A stretch of DNA of 64,000 nt from Panorpa germanica (Eukaryota; Arthropoda; Insecta; Mecoptera; Panorpidae): positions 12,834,001 to 12,898,000 of the forward strand of contig OY783221.1 of NCBI GenBank assembly GCA_963678705.1. The letters run 5' to 3'. The notes beneath the pieces were generated by a model that saw only the letters and a program-made list of their open reading frames with translations, had not been told where the DNA came from and searched no databases. The translations under genes were made by a program, and so were the position numbers. How positions within the stretch are numbered: position 1 is the stretch's first letter; the number at the start of each line of letters is the position of its first letter. This document shows positions 53,225 to 64,000 of this stretch, piece after piece.

Positions 53225-56200
53225 TTTATTTGCGCTTGTTATATTCGACAGGTAGTTTAGGGGCACTGATTATAGCGCCTCCAAGCGGTTAACTGCATTA
53301 ATTTGCAAAAAAAAAATCTTCTTGTAATATCTTGTAACCTACTTGTAATAAAAAAAAGCAATTTTAAAAACGTCTGGGGATGATGCAACCCTTTAAGTTC
53401 ATTCTTATGTTACGCAAAACATTTATGCTAAGTAACTGAGTTTACTGTGATATTAAATTATTTCAGTTTATTTTTAAATAATTAAGAAAATCCAATTTAC
53501 TACAATTTAATAATAATGCTTCTAAAATTAAAGAAATATCCTTGTTTTTGCTGATCCCAAGTTCTTATGGCCATATTATCACCACGGAGAAGACACTATG
53601 CACAGCACATTGCATAGGCACATGCACAATGTCTCGCCCCAAGCCAGACAACTAGTGACCCAAAACATTGAACCAATTACTCGCTGATTAAAAGCAGTGC
53701 TAAAGTCGACATGATATTTCAATTATATAATATACATAAATGTATACAGCAGATCTCATCGCATGGTGTCCGCTGTCTGTTGACCATTGTGAGCTTAAAA
53801 GTCAAGTTCAATATGAATCGCTGAGAAGCCAATGGGGTTAAGTCTAATAAGATAAATCGAGAAAAATAACATTTATTTAATATAAAAGCATTGGAAGATA
53901 TTATCATATTCTGAATCTATGAAAAGAACGAGTAAATCTTTTAATGGTTAAACAGAATATTGTTTATGTACAATTCCTTCTTAACCCTTAATTGCACAGT
54001 GTTGTAGAATTGCAACAAACCATTTAAATGCTTATAGAGCTTTCATAAGAGACTAAATACGAAGAATGAACCTATTCATCTGAGTACAAAGACCTGAATA
54101 GTACAACCATGATCTTAAACTAATCATTATTACACTGATCCTATAGACATCATACACCCCCACAACTGTGGTAATATCTCCAATCTACAATTTATGACTT
54201 GCATTAATTGCAATCCTTTTTATTAAAGCAAGACAGGTACAGAATACTTCAGATTTAATCTAGCACTCAGTAAGTAAATAACTATAATTACAATAAGTCC
54301 TGCAAGTCCTTTTATAATCAAGCCAGACAGGATCATGGAAAATGTTGTGTGGTTGTGAGGACAGATGCGGCGATTATGGAACATGTTGTGAGACAATTCT
54401 TCAATCCCACGAGCAATACGTATGAAGTTTTACCTCAAGTTGATTGTGAAATGTTTATAATATAACACTTTTTAAGTTGATTTGAAACACTACTTTTTTA
54501 ATCATATTTGTTTATTACTTTTCCTTATTATAAATAAAATTACTAACAACAACTATGCCAACGGTGACGTGTTTATTTTAGATGCTAATATTTGACCAAG
54601 ATGCCGCTTTAGGCTATATTAAATACGCTAGTGGTCTATTTTCAATTCAATTAAAATCCAACGTTCAATTTCAACGCTATTTTCAAAACAAATTAAAATA
54701 AGATTAGATATAAGAAAATAATTGTATTTCCAGTTTATTAAATTCAGCTAATCAATATTCTGAAACAATAATATTACCTACCTTAATTAATAAAGTTAAG
54801 TATATTATTTGAGATCGGCTACAATCCATCCCAAACGTATAATATATCTGAGCCGTCAATAGATGACATTAATAAATAATTTAGCGTCGTTTTTCAGTTG
54901 CCGATTGACAATTAACTGTCGTTACTTGAAAATGAAAAGTCGTACTTCCAATTTCATTAATTTTGAACCTTTTTGTGTTAAGAAAAATATATGTGGGATA
55001 TAATTTAGGATTAGATATAATTAGTTTGTAAGAAATAATAATTATAAAGAACTCTATAAAATAGGTTAGGAACATTGCTAATATTAAGTTATATTTAAAT
55101 GTTACTAGCTCTGTTTTGAAACGATTTGTGGACCTTGTTCACTTGACAAGTCGCTTGCTACGACATGCATGATAAATTTGGGGCATGGTTATTGTAAATG
55201 GGGTAACAGCTAAAACCACAGCTGGTAATCTAGCTATCACCCACTAAGGTGTAAGGTAGACCCACAATTGGAAACGTCAACCAGGATAGGCTTATTGTCA
55301 CCCCACATATATATAGTTCAATTATTTAATATGTTAAAACATTTTTCTGTTCATTTCATAAATCATTTCAATGTTTTCAAACGTTTCAAAAAGAAGAACA
55401 ATTTATTTTAATTTAAGAAGTTGTTTTATCTTAAGTTATAGCATATTTTTAATACTTTTTCTAAATGTTTATAACTATTACACAGATAAATAAATATAAA
55501 GTTATTTTGGTTGTCATGCATTTACCTTCTGACCAAGTAACCGTCTGAGTGACCCATATCGCCACCACATTTTTGTAAGTCGTAAATTAAAAATTATTTT
55601 GGAATTCGTGGTAAAACAAATAATTTATGCAAAAAAGAGACTATTTGTTCTTCTTTATACGCCGTGTTATTTCGAATTCGTGTACATCCGTGTTAGATTC
55701 TGTATAGGAATGGAATTAAATATGATTCCATGAAACGTATCCAACACATTTGTAAATGAATCTGTATCCAGATACAAAGATATTAACTAATTCTCGTGAA
55801 TCCTACAACTCGTACAACAAAATACAGATTTATGAATTCGACAGGGTTTACGTAATACGTGACGATAATCTATTTAAATTGGCTAACTTGTCACTTTCAT
55901 GAACCACAATTCATGTTCACTCTAAAATAAACTTCATTAGTGCTTCAATACCAATTCTGTCAGAAGCAGATTTCCGAATCCGTTACGGTACAGAACGGCA
56001 GCAGTACGGGAAATCACTGGTTGCAGCCTCTAGTCCCATAGTCCTGTAGTCGTGCAGTGAGTTCAAGGTGGAGTGAGAGTTACCCTGTTCAATCCATAAA
56101 AACCACCCACCCTCATCCCTCTTAATATCGCTCTAAATACAAATAAATAAAAGCATTGTACAGCAGAAATAGTAAATGTTATATCGTATCGCGTTCGGAA

Positions 56201-56399
56201 ATTGTGGGCTATTAATGATATGGAACGAAATAACTAAAATAGATATAATGTACAAGCAATGGCGTGCCAAGAATGATGGGGGCCTGGGGCGCTACTAAAT
56301 ACGGGGGCCTATCGCCAAACTGTTACTAGTTAAAACTGTCTAGTTAAATTGTTACCATTTTTAGACTCGATGCCAAATCAATTGTATCTAGCTAGTAGA
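53225..56399. other. Intergenic, nothing recognised
   Basis: AT-rich sequence. It includes the inverted copy (54625-54740) of the repeat arm at 49405-49490. The segment 55140-55310 is less AT-rich than its surroundings and unidentified. No supported gene. Confidence 0.4.
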
Positions 56400-56565
56400 T
56401 ATAGGGGAGTGGAAGAAGAAAAGTATGAAGGATGGCTGGGAAAGAATAGGAGAAGTTAGATCACATTTAGAGTACCATAGAGGTAAGGAGAAAGTGGAAA
56501 GTCGATTAGGACTAAAAGAGATATAGCAAGGAAAAAGAGGAGGGAGGGTAATCATGTAATCATTT
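56400..56565 (+). mobile_element. Non-LTR 3' UTR-like fragment
   Basis: A purine-rich stretch (GGGGAGTGGAAGAAGAAAAG, then AGGAAAAAGAGGAGGGAGGG) resembles the 3' UTRs of the elements at 21735 and 36895. No ORF or tail is preserved. Confidence 0.4.
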
Positions 56566-56788
56566 CAAAATTTGGCTTAATGATCACTGCGAATACGAGC
56601 CGAGCATCTACATACACCTGTATTTAGGACAGAACCTTATAACAACACCACATTGATAAAAAAGTTGACAACGTCTTTAAGAGAAAATTAATTAACTTTT
56701 CTGCATATCCAGTCTATTAAAAGTATTGTTAAAATTCATAGAGGTATATTTGTATATTACTAATCTATATAAATACTAGAGTTTACCC

Positions 56789-57006
56789 CCGTCGCAAGTG
56801 ACGACTGTCTTTTGTGTGTGATTTGAATTTCATTTCCAATATTAATTCCATGTTTAAATTGGAATATTTAACTCGTTCTATATTAATTTTACATATAGAA
56901 ACAAATAATTGTTCATATACACTCACTAAAAAAATATATTTGTTTCAACAAAATAAAAAATATTTCCGATTTATTCGTTTTTTGACCAACTTTTTTTCAA
57001 AATTTA
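56789..57006 (+). repeat. Dispersed repeat, second copy of the GTCGCAAG unit
   Basis: Matches 2286-2480 in the same orientation, beginning GTCGCAAGTGACGACTGTCT and ending ATTCG..TTTGACCAACTTTTTTTC. Confidence 0.7.
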
Positions 57007-57081
57007 GACACTTAGAGTAAAATTATTGGACATAGAATAAACTGCTTTAGGCGACCCCTGTTGGAAAATTATATCTCTATG

Positions 57082-57203
57082 AAAATATTTCGGTGACTCA
57101 ACATCTAAAAAGAAGGAAGGGTGAAGGGAGTACACTTCAAAATGTTTACTCTTAACTCCCTTCACCCTTCCTTCTTTTCAGATGTTGAGTCGCCGAAAAT
57201 ATT
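57082..57203. repeat. Near-perfect long hairpin (about 50-bp arms)
   Basis: The left arm 57082-57131 is reverse-complementary to 57155-57203 with only a few differences, around a loop of about 23 bases. Both arms contain GAAGGAAGGGTGAAGGGAGT and GACTCAACATCT. It could be a foldback element or a hairpin RNA source. No protein content. Confidence 0.85.
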
Positions 57204-58456
57204 AGTTGCTTTATATATTTATTACTAGTTGCACTCGCTTTACATATTTATATTTATTGTGTAAATATTTAACTTTATCAGTTACTGTCCAATACAGTCA
57301 ACAATAATTCTAAATCTTTTATGTTGTGTACACATGTGTACATATATTTCCATAACACTGTTTCAAGGTATGCGTAATACATTAACTGTGTTCTCACATT
57401 CTCACATCATTTATTCTATTTGCATTTAAAGTCAATCTTCTAAATGGTGAATTAACTAATTTACATTGACATCCTCCCTAATCTAATCTGTACAATCTAT
57501 CGTTTGTCAAATATTTTACTTAGTTAGTAATTTAGATTTTAGTTGTTTAATCGAAATTCTGGTTGAAATAATCATGATTATATCAAAGCGTAAAAAGGGT
57601 TGCCGATCTGCAAGCTGCAGGCGTTCGTTGTTACCAGTACGTGCTGCTCTGCCTTTGGGATTTATCTGCAGTTTAATTAGTGCTCATGTATGGGTTATCG
57701 TGATATTCCCTGTGGAACTTTATACATTCAAATATGTGCGTCATTCATATCGTGTGAGCCACATGATAGACCAGTCAGTAACATCTAATTAAATTCTGGA
57801 AATTCAATCTGCATTACTTACCGATTTCAACTTTGTTCAAAACTTAAATGTATCCCGTGAAGAAATTAGTTTGACAACATTATTTCCATACAGTTAGCAA
57901 TATTGCATTCTAAGACTCCCAATACAGCACAGGTGCTGCTCTGCCCGTACTTTAGCCTTATCTTAACATAAACAACTATGGAATGCACATTGGTCTGCTC
58001 TGCCTGAGAGAGTGACCCTTTAAAATTTAATTTTTCTTCTAATTTTATTTATTTTATTATTAAAGGTATTCAATCAGTTCATACAAAGGTAATGGTAATC
58101 AATAGTAATTGTCAACAATATCAAGATTCTTTACATTTTATGCTAATTAATTGGTATCAATTGCACAGATCATGCGAGAGCAGAACTTTTTACAGTGCTC
58201 AACTGTGCATTTATAGGATTGACTCTCACAAATTCTCGAATCACTTTATTTTTAAAGCCAATTTTGATAATGTTATTTAAATTTTGAAATCGTTTTGTAA
58301 GTTGTTTCATTGTCTTCAGTTATTTCCTATCAGAACTCTATTTTTCATTTCTATTTGTGAATTTCACTGTAAAGAAATCTATGTAAAATTATTTGATATT
58401 AAGTCACAGTTCTATCGCTGAAAAGTAATAAGCCTGGAAATGACTCTGTAGCAAAC
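57204..58456. other. Intergenic, nothing recognised
   Basis: AT-rich. A 72-codon ORF at 57574-57792 has no recognisable features and is not called. No supported gene. Confidence 0.4.
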
Positions 58457-58879
58457 AATGGGCTTGTGAATTATGACTTAATTTCTATAAAACTGAACTA
58501 CATATGATAAAGATAATTGTAATAAGTCGTAATATTATATAAGATATTATCATCTAAAATTTATAATTAAATGCCATCTCTTTTATACAACAGATATACA
58601 TACGAGTGTGTGTGTTACATACATCATTTACTACTAACAGCTGAATACTACATCTAATCAAATTTTATATTATAATCCTTGTGAAAAAAGAAAAATAATC
58701 TTGATTATTTATTTTTCCTATGACGTCATACGCAGATCAAAACTGAAATTCATATATGAAATAACTATGTTTCCGTCAACTTTTGAATATTTAAATAAAA
58801 AGAAGAGTCAATATGGTAACTTTTATTTCAATCTATAATTAAAAAAACGACCCCTAAAAAACGATTTCACAAGCCCATT
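58457..58879 (+). mobile_element. AATGGGCTTGTG TIR element, diverged copy 7
   Basis: Ends AATGGGCTTGTGAATTATGA and CGATTTCACAAGCCCATT. Internal blocks such as ACTTAATTTCTATAAAACTG, a CTCTTTTATACAACAGA block and GTTTCCGTCAACTTTTGAAT are recognisably related to copies 1-6 but diverged. About 420 bp, probably a subfamily. Confidence 0.7.
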
Positions 58880-60020
58880 CTCAAGCACTTACTATGATTA
58901 AAATATTTTCAAGCTCGAAATAATTTCAATTAAATATCAAATATAAAAATATAGCTTTTAGATAAATTGTTACGTAAAAAATATGTATATAATTACCTTT
59001 ACGATCCCCTCGTTGAATACGTCGTTAATAAATAATAATATACGACGCTTCCAAGCGTCGTTACGCCTACAAGGACGCTGTAAATCAATTAAGCACGAAA
59101 GAAAGTTATGGAACACTCATATAAAAACACCATCCGTTATATTTTAAAACTTATTTATTTATTATTTATACAGGGTTTTTTTTTCATTTTTTTTTTACTT
59201 TAAAAATGTTGTGTAACGTAAAATTACTAAATTGAATAACTGATATTTTGATAAATCATTTTTTACAATTTTTTTTTATATAAAACCTTTTGGCACAACT
59301 TATGTCTCAATCAATCTTAATTTAAATTATATTGTTTTATTAATTAGGCACTTGGTATTTAATTTTACTTAAAACTAAAGTTTATACAATTTTTAAAATA
59401 TTCTGTTAAATTTTACGTGCTCTCAATTTTCTTTGGTAACAATGAAAAAAATAAACAAACATATATTAGATATAGCTAACCGCTGGTTTAAAGGTCTAAA
59501 CTTATTACACCGTATCCACGTCACAGTGGTGGNNNNNNNNNNNNNNNNNNNNNNNNNNNNNNNNNNNNNNNNNNNNNNNNNNNNNNNNNNNNNNNNNNNN
59601 NNNNNNNNNNNNNNNNNNNNNNNNNNNNNNNNNNNNNNNNNNNNNNNNNNNNNNNNNNNNNNNNNNNNNNNNNNNNNNNNNNNNNNNNNNNNNNNNNNNN
59701 NNNNNNNNNNNNNNNNNNNNNNNNNNNNNNNNGTCATCGCCGAGCATTCGTAATTTAAACTATATATACTGTTTACGTTACGCAACTGGACAGAAAAGAT
59801 CGTTGCTGCATTGTAAACTGAACCTAACATACCTATAAATTAAGATACAATTTGCAATGCAAGAACTATGCAGTAAGGTCCAATTTTGTTCGTTATTTTA
59901 GGTATCATTCAACAAAAACCAATTCCAAATCGGAAACTGTAGCGAATTGTTTAATAATAGTAAATACTTTATGGGGAGAGGGGACTACGGTGGTTGAATA
60001 ACATTATACAAATTTTGACA
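58880..60020. other. AT-rich region with the assembly gap
   Basis: Nothing recognised on either side of the run of N. Reading frames that span the gap are artefacts. Confidence 0.5.
59533..59732. other. Assembly gap (200 N)
   Basis: Exactly 200 undetermined bases, a size often used as a placeholder, so the true distance is unknown. Confidence 0.99.
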
Positions 60021-60410
60021 CGTGGGGTAGTTTGATAATTCAGTGATTTTTTTTTTTTTTGAAAAAGCGCTTTATTTCTCAATAAAAGATGTTTTTTTCG
60101 ACTTTATTTATCAACATAGTCTCCTTTAAGGTCCATACATTTAGTCCAGCGTTTTTCTAATTTGTTTATTCCTGCCAAATAATAGGTTTCCTCCAGACCT
60201 CTTGGACCTCTTTGTTAGATCCAAATTTCTTACGGCACAGCCATTTCTTCAGGATTGGAAACAGGAAATAGTCCCTGGGGGCTAAATCTAGATTAAATAT
60301 ACTAGATTAGGTAGTAATTTGTAGACCAATTTATGAATTTTTACCATGGTGACTTAACGATAGCTGCACGGGAAATTCAAAAAGTCACTGAATTATCGAA
60401 CCACCCTCGT
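60021..60410 (-). mobile_element. Internally deleted mariner element
   Basis: The left end CGTGGGGTAGTTTGATAATT then CAGTGA, and the right end read inward, CGAGGGTGGTTCGATAATTC then AGTGA, form TIRs of about 30 bp with a TA after the right end. The minus strand encodes GINKLEKRWTKCMDLKGDYV, the mariner transposase C terminus, and, further upstream on that strand, scraps around PRDYFLFPILKKWLCRKKFG. At 390 bp it is about one third of a full mariner and cannot make transposase. Located just beyond the 3' end of the DIP gene. Confidence 0.8.
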
Positions 60411-60543
60411 AAATATAAGAAGAACAATAGCAGCTAAAGATTTGTCAACATAAACTTTGAAATTTCTTTTTACTTACGTTACTATAATACTGATATATAC
60501 ACTGTGTTAATTACTCCAACGAATGGTCCATTACGTCTTAAAG

Positions 60544-60812
60544 CTAAACATATTTTAACACTAATTGTATGATTAAGACAATCAGTAAGCTCTTCGTCGT
60601 ACTGCTGAGGAGGTGCACGGACCTCGTCCCTCCTGCGTTGTGGTGCTGGAGGTCGTTCTTCAGGCTGTCCAACACACTCCCCGTCTCCGTTAGGGAGCCC
60701 TGATAACTATTGTACAGACGGTTTTCTTTTGAGTCCTCCTCAGAATCGTAATCTCCTTTGTTGTAATTGCGTCTGTCTGATGGATGTTTAATTTGATTCG
60801 GTATATCCATTT
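60544..60812 (-). CDS. DIP/Lachesin-type Ig cell-adhesion protein, last coding exon
   Basis: C-terminal exon of a neuronal immunoglobulin-superfamily surface protein; the family binds Dpr proteins to match synaptic partners in insects. The acceptor CTTACAG (minus) is followed by AA then ATG GAT ATA CCG, which joins in phase to the upstream exon to read RLYEMDIP, the usual DIP junction after the third Ig domain. A 60-residue polar linker (DRRNYNKGDYDSEEDSKENR) follows, then a hydrophobic tail TTKSLLIVLIIQLVLKYV with a preceding small-residue/polar region. This is the layout of a GPI-anchor signal. Stop at 60544-60546. The in-frame ATG is internal, not a start. Confidence 0.8.
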
Positions 60813-61543
60813 CTGTAAGACAAAGGATTGTTAATGAATTGGATTTGCTATCTTCTGTGTCACTCTTTAATTATGGGAGTACATATGTGAAAAGGGGATA
60901 AAAATTGCTTAAAAAGAAAATATAATATACATTTAGATCCGTAATTGCAACCGCAAAATGGGATCCAACATACACTGTTAAAAATATTCTTAATTTTATT
61001 ATAAATTATAATAAATCTCATAAATTACGTCGCACAAATTTCATTGTCACATCTTGCCACATATTTTGCACCCCACCCTCACAATGATGTATAATATTGT
61101 TACGAATTTGTCTGTACTGTATTTGCGTCTGAGCATACAAAAATTATAGTTATAAAATATTAACCGGAATTAACAGAAAAGGTTGTACACCCCTTTACAA
61201 ATGCCTCGACAATGAGATAAACAAAGGTTGTTCACTTAACGCGTCATAACTTATTACGCGATAGTTTGTAATTGTAATTTGATATACTTATATACAATAA
61301 AGTAATGAATTGAATTAGATCTCTAACATTTGTTGTCTTAGAAAATGAAATGAGAAATAAATGTAAACAGATTGTAAGGTCAAAAAGACAAGCACAAAAA
61401 AATAACATACAACGAATTTTATAATAAGACTTCAAAGTAAACAACCGGTTCCCAATTCCGATTCTAGTACATTTATTATAATTTTAATTCCCTGAACACT
61501 GTCCTAGAGACCGAATTAAAGGCATCTGCTATGTGTGACTTAC
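60813..61543 (-). other. Intron of the DIP gene
   Basis: Bounded by the donor at 61543 and the acceptor at 60813 on the minus strand. It contains a possible non-LTR 3' tail scrap on the plus strand at about 61365-61395 (AGATTGTAAGGTCAAAAAGA). No other content recognised. Confidence 0.6.
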
Positions 61544-61714
61544 CGTATAATCTGATGTTGCCTTCTGTATCCCCTATGGAATTCTTCGAAATACATTTGT
61601 AGCCTCCTAGATCTGTTTTTTGAAACTTTCTAATAATTAGTTTCATCTGAACGCTGTAGTACGAGTGACTGATTTCTGACATTAGGTATTTCTCATTTGA
61701 AATGATCATTTCCC
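61544..61714 (-). CDS. DIP/Lachesin-type protein, Ig-domain exon
   Basis: Penultimate exon in the window. It is bounded on the minus strand by acceptor TTATTCAACAG and donor GTAAGT. It encodes the second half of the third Ig domain: EMIISNEKYLMSEISHSYYS, VQMKLIIRKFQKTDLGGYKC, ISKNSIGDTEGNIRLY. The KxDLGGYKC block holds the Ig C-terminal cysteine and the D-x-G-x-Y-x-C signature; its partner cysteine is in an upstream exon outside the window. Phase 1 at the donor matches the next exon at 60812. Upstream exons are expected beyond 64000. Confidence 0.85.
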
Positions 61715-63213
61715 CTGTTGAATAAATACATACGTTAATTTTGTTACTGCTATATACTAGTTCATCAAATCCGTCATAAAACCAAGCATTTTGAGTAAGC
61801 AGAAATTCTTTTTCATCATGTAAAAGGGTCAAACACTTATATTATAGTCTGTTCATTACACCACTAAAATTTAGATATGTTTTTGCGTATAACTTTCTTA
61901 TAATAAAAGATACAACAAAAAGTTGTTAATGACAGTTATAGATAACGCTATTATCTACAGGAAAGCTCCTTACAAAATTGTTGTGGGTGTATTACTTTTC
62001 AAGATAACTCTTAATTTCAATTATTTATTTAGAAAATTATCTGTTACGTAAAAAATGTTACCTAATATTAGTCGTCCAGAATTAACGTTGGGTAGTTCAT
62101 AAAAAATGATAAATTAATTTTAAATATACATTTTCCGCCTTACAAATGAACCTGGTATTAAATTTATGCCAGATATAAACTAATAATAAACTTGTCCGGA
62201 CTGTCTTTATATTTGGTATATATTTTATAGTTATCTTTGACAGAATCAAAGATAGCTAGTTGCAAATTTCAGGTGTTTAATATAAAATAATTTGTTAAAC
62301 AGCTTATACCATAGTTTCAAAAGAGTTTTAAGATTTATTGCGATGTAATGTTTTAATAATATTTTCACGCTTTCCTCAGGAACTTTGATTCTGCACGACT
62401 CATATATAACGATGGTACACTTATTAGTCAGCATTGTGTATAGCTTATCTACATATGGCAATAAATCTGTCATTTTTAATTTGATTACGCCCGTTTCCAT
62501 ATTTTTTAACATGCTTACCTAATATACTATACAACTATCTAGTAGAATATTTTCAATTAACGCATACCAGTGCAAACCGCTGGATGCGCTTTGTGCATTC
62601 AGTAACTGTAACCCCAACCCCGAACCACGACCCGTTAGCAAGCCACGCCATCACCACACGCCGGCAATTACTCCACATTACGTTCGTATATTTTGTAGCC
62701 GTTTATTTTTAGTTCATACTCATACTCATACTCATATAACGGCGAACGTTTAGCATGGCAATAAATTCATTGTTCGCTTATATTTATTATAGTAGTGTTA
62801 CTTACATTAAAATTTATTTCGTTATTCGTTTAATTAATTTATGTATTTTATTTTGCGCGCCATTATTCATTTGTGGTGTATGAACACAAAAACAACAGCA
62901 AAACACAAAACATGACCAACAGCGCTGCTGGATAGGAAGCTTGACCACGGGTAATGCATGTGTCATAAAGATATAGAATATATGGTAGTCTATAGCTTAT
63001 TATTCTGCATTGATGCAAAAATATAGGTTATACGAAAAGTAATAAGTAGGGATAACATAACCTTTAACCCATTAAGTGCAGCTGCTAAGTGCGTTGAGAT
63101 ATTTTTCAGAGCGTCTTATAGTCAAATCAAGAAGACTTCAAAGCACCCGTGATTACCTGTTCTTTAGATAGATGGTGGAAACGCGATTAAACGTTTCTGT
63201 ATTATAATAGGAC
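61715..63213. other. Probable further DIP intron, nothing recognised
   Basis: No additional Ig exon could be identified. A minus-strand ORF at 62246-62512 is not similar to anything I know. The stretch 62560-62720 is relatively GC-rich and ends in a short (CATACT)n array at about 62716-62738. Confidence 0.4.
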
Positions 63214-63960
63214 CACTTCATAATGATCCTGTTATTTCCTCTGAAATACTGCAACAACACTTGGTACAGATTCAGAAATGGTTAAAAGAATGGAGGATAA
63301 AAGTTAATGAAACAAAAGCCGTTCACATTAAGAAAAAACACTTTCCCCCCAGTCACATTGAATAAGCTACAACTGCCACAAGCTGAGACAGTAAAATACC
63401 TAGGTATGCATTTGGACAGACGACTAACTTAGAGAACACACATCTGGAAAAAACGGGTGCAGTTAGAAAGTAAACGTAGAGACATGTATTGCCTCCTCGG
63501 CTGGAAGTCGCAGCTATCCACCTATAGCACACTGCTTTTATACAAGGCAATACGTTTCCAAAATAAGCTGCTCAAAGAAATCGCTAACCTTCCAAGATAT
63601 GTTCCAAACTGGCTTGTACACTAAGATCTAGGTACGCCTTACATAAGGACGAAATTAAAGTCATCAGCAAGAAATATCTACGAAGATTGCGAGATCATCC
63701 AAATGAATCAGCTGCACAAATCTACCACCACAAACCAATAAAAAAGAAAACGCAAAAATCCAATGGACTTATGAACAACAGCATAGAAGTTATTTACTTA
63801 GTTGCATAATACTCGTAGTAATATCATAAGTCAAACTAAAGAGTACGCCATCGGTGGATGGCAAGCTCACATGTCATTTTTTTGTATCAAAATTTAATTA
63901 ATGTCTCTTGGGACAGATTGTAAATTATGAATGGAATAATAAAAAAAAATAATAATAATA
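63214..63960 (+). pseudogene. Jockey-type non-LTR retrotransposon, 5'-truncated with internal deletion
   Basis: The plus strand reads LHNDPVISSEILQQHLVQIQ, KWLKEWRIKVNETKAVHI, and then in shifted frames LQLPQAETVKYLGMHLDRRL, RDMYCLLGWKSQLSTYSTLL, LYKAI. It then jumps to RFQNKLLKEIANLPRYVPNW, RLRDHPNESAAQIYHHKPI. These are the thumb and C-terminal region of a Jockey-clade reverse transcriptase. About 25-30 codons normally found between LYKAI and RFQNK are missing. Frameshifts and stops make it dead. It ends in a 3' UTR and an A/TAA-rich tail (AATAATAATA) at about 63935-63960. Confidence 0.85.
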
Positions 63961-64000
63961 GGACCCAGAAAGTACAGCAGAGTTCCAAATTGGCGTATTT

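Noticed and set aside
57574..57792. 72-codon ORF with true ATG
   Set aside because: No motif, paralogue or context; length is expected by chance in 64 kb.
59423..59830. ORFs spanning the run of N
   Set aside because: Undetermined bases were read as open codons; not evidence of coding.
62246..62512. 88-codon minus-strand ORF within the presumed DIP intron
   Set aside because: Begins with a real ATG but is Leu/Lys-rich and AT-driven, with no recognisable domain; kept as a possible transposon scrap only.

Overview
The window looks like an AT-rich insect nuclear genome. It contains spliced genes with GT..AG introns, many degraded non-LTR retrotransposons and inverted-repeat DNA elements, and exons of a Dpr-interacting-protein (DIP) type immunoglobulin cell-adhesion gene, a family I know only from arthropods. 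I cannot name the species. A 200-base run of N (59533-59732) marks an assembly gap.

Layout: (1) 1-34569 holds a head-to-tail array of at least three ABCC4/MRP4-like transporter genes on the plus strand. Copy A is only the tail of its last exon (1-252). Copy B (4539-17514) and copy C (25481-34569) can each be assembled into 21 exons. All splice phases agree, giving open frames of 1323 and 1345 residues, the length expected for a full MRP4-type transporter with two membrane domains and two nucleotide-binding domains. (2) Intron 1 of copy B contains a complete intronless gene for a mitochondrial long-chain polyprenyl diphosphate synthase (PDSS1-like), which makes the ubiquinone side chain. (3) Between copies B and C lie four small minus-strand intronless genes (18390-24489) that I do not recognise. 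They share a divergent C-terminal helical domain of about 100 residues, and some also share promoter and 3' flanking blocks. They look like a fast-evolving, locally amplified family and are the best candidate for something undescribed. (4) 34570-60543 has no gene that I can support. It is a repeat-rich stretch between the 3' ends of copy C and the DIP gene. (5) 60544-61714 carries the last two recognisable minus-strand exons of the DIP gene, ending in a GPI-anchor-like tail. Its 5' exons lie beyond the window. A 5'-truncated Jockey-type element occupies 63214-63960.

Mobile DNA is abundant: seven copies of one TIR element beginning AATGGGCTTGTG, two apparently nested TTAA-flanked elements, a piggyBac-like transposase relic, an internally deleted mariner, a pogo/Tigger-like TIR element, foldback elements, a probable solo LTR and many fragments of a non-LTR family whose protein has a CX2CX8HX4C zinc knuckle. 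Several sit in ABCC introns, mostly antisense to the host gene.

All gene models come from reading ORFs, splice sites and paralogue comparison by eye. No database search was possible.
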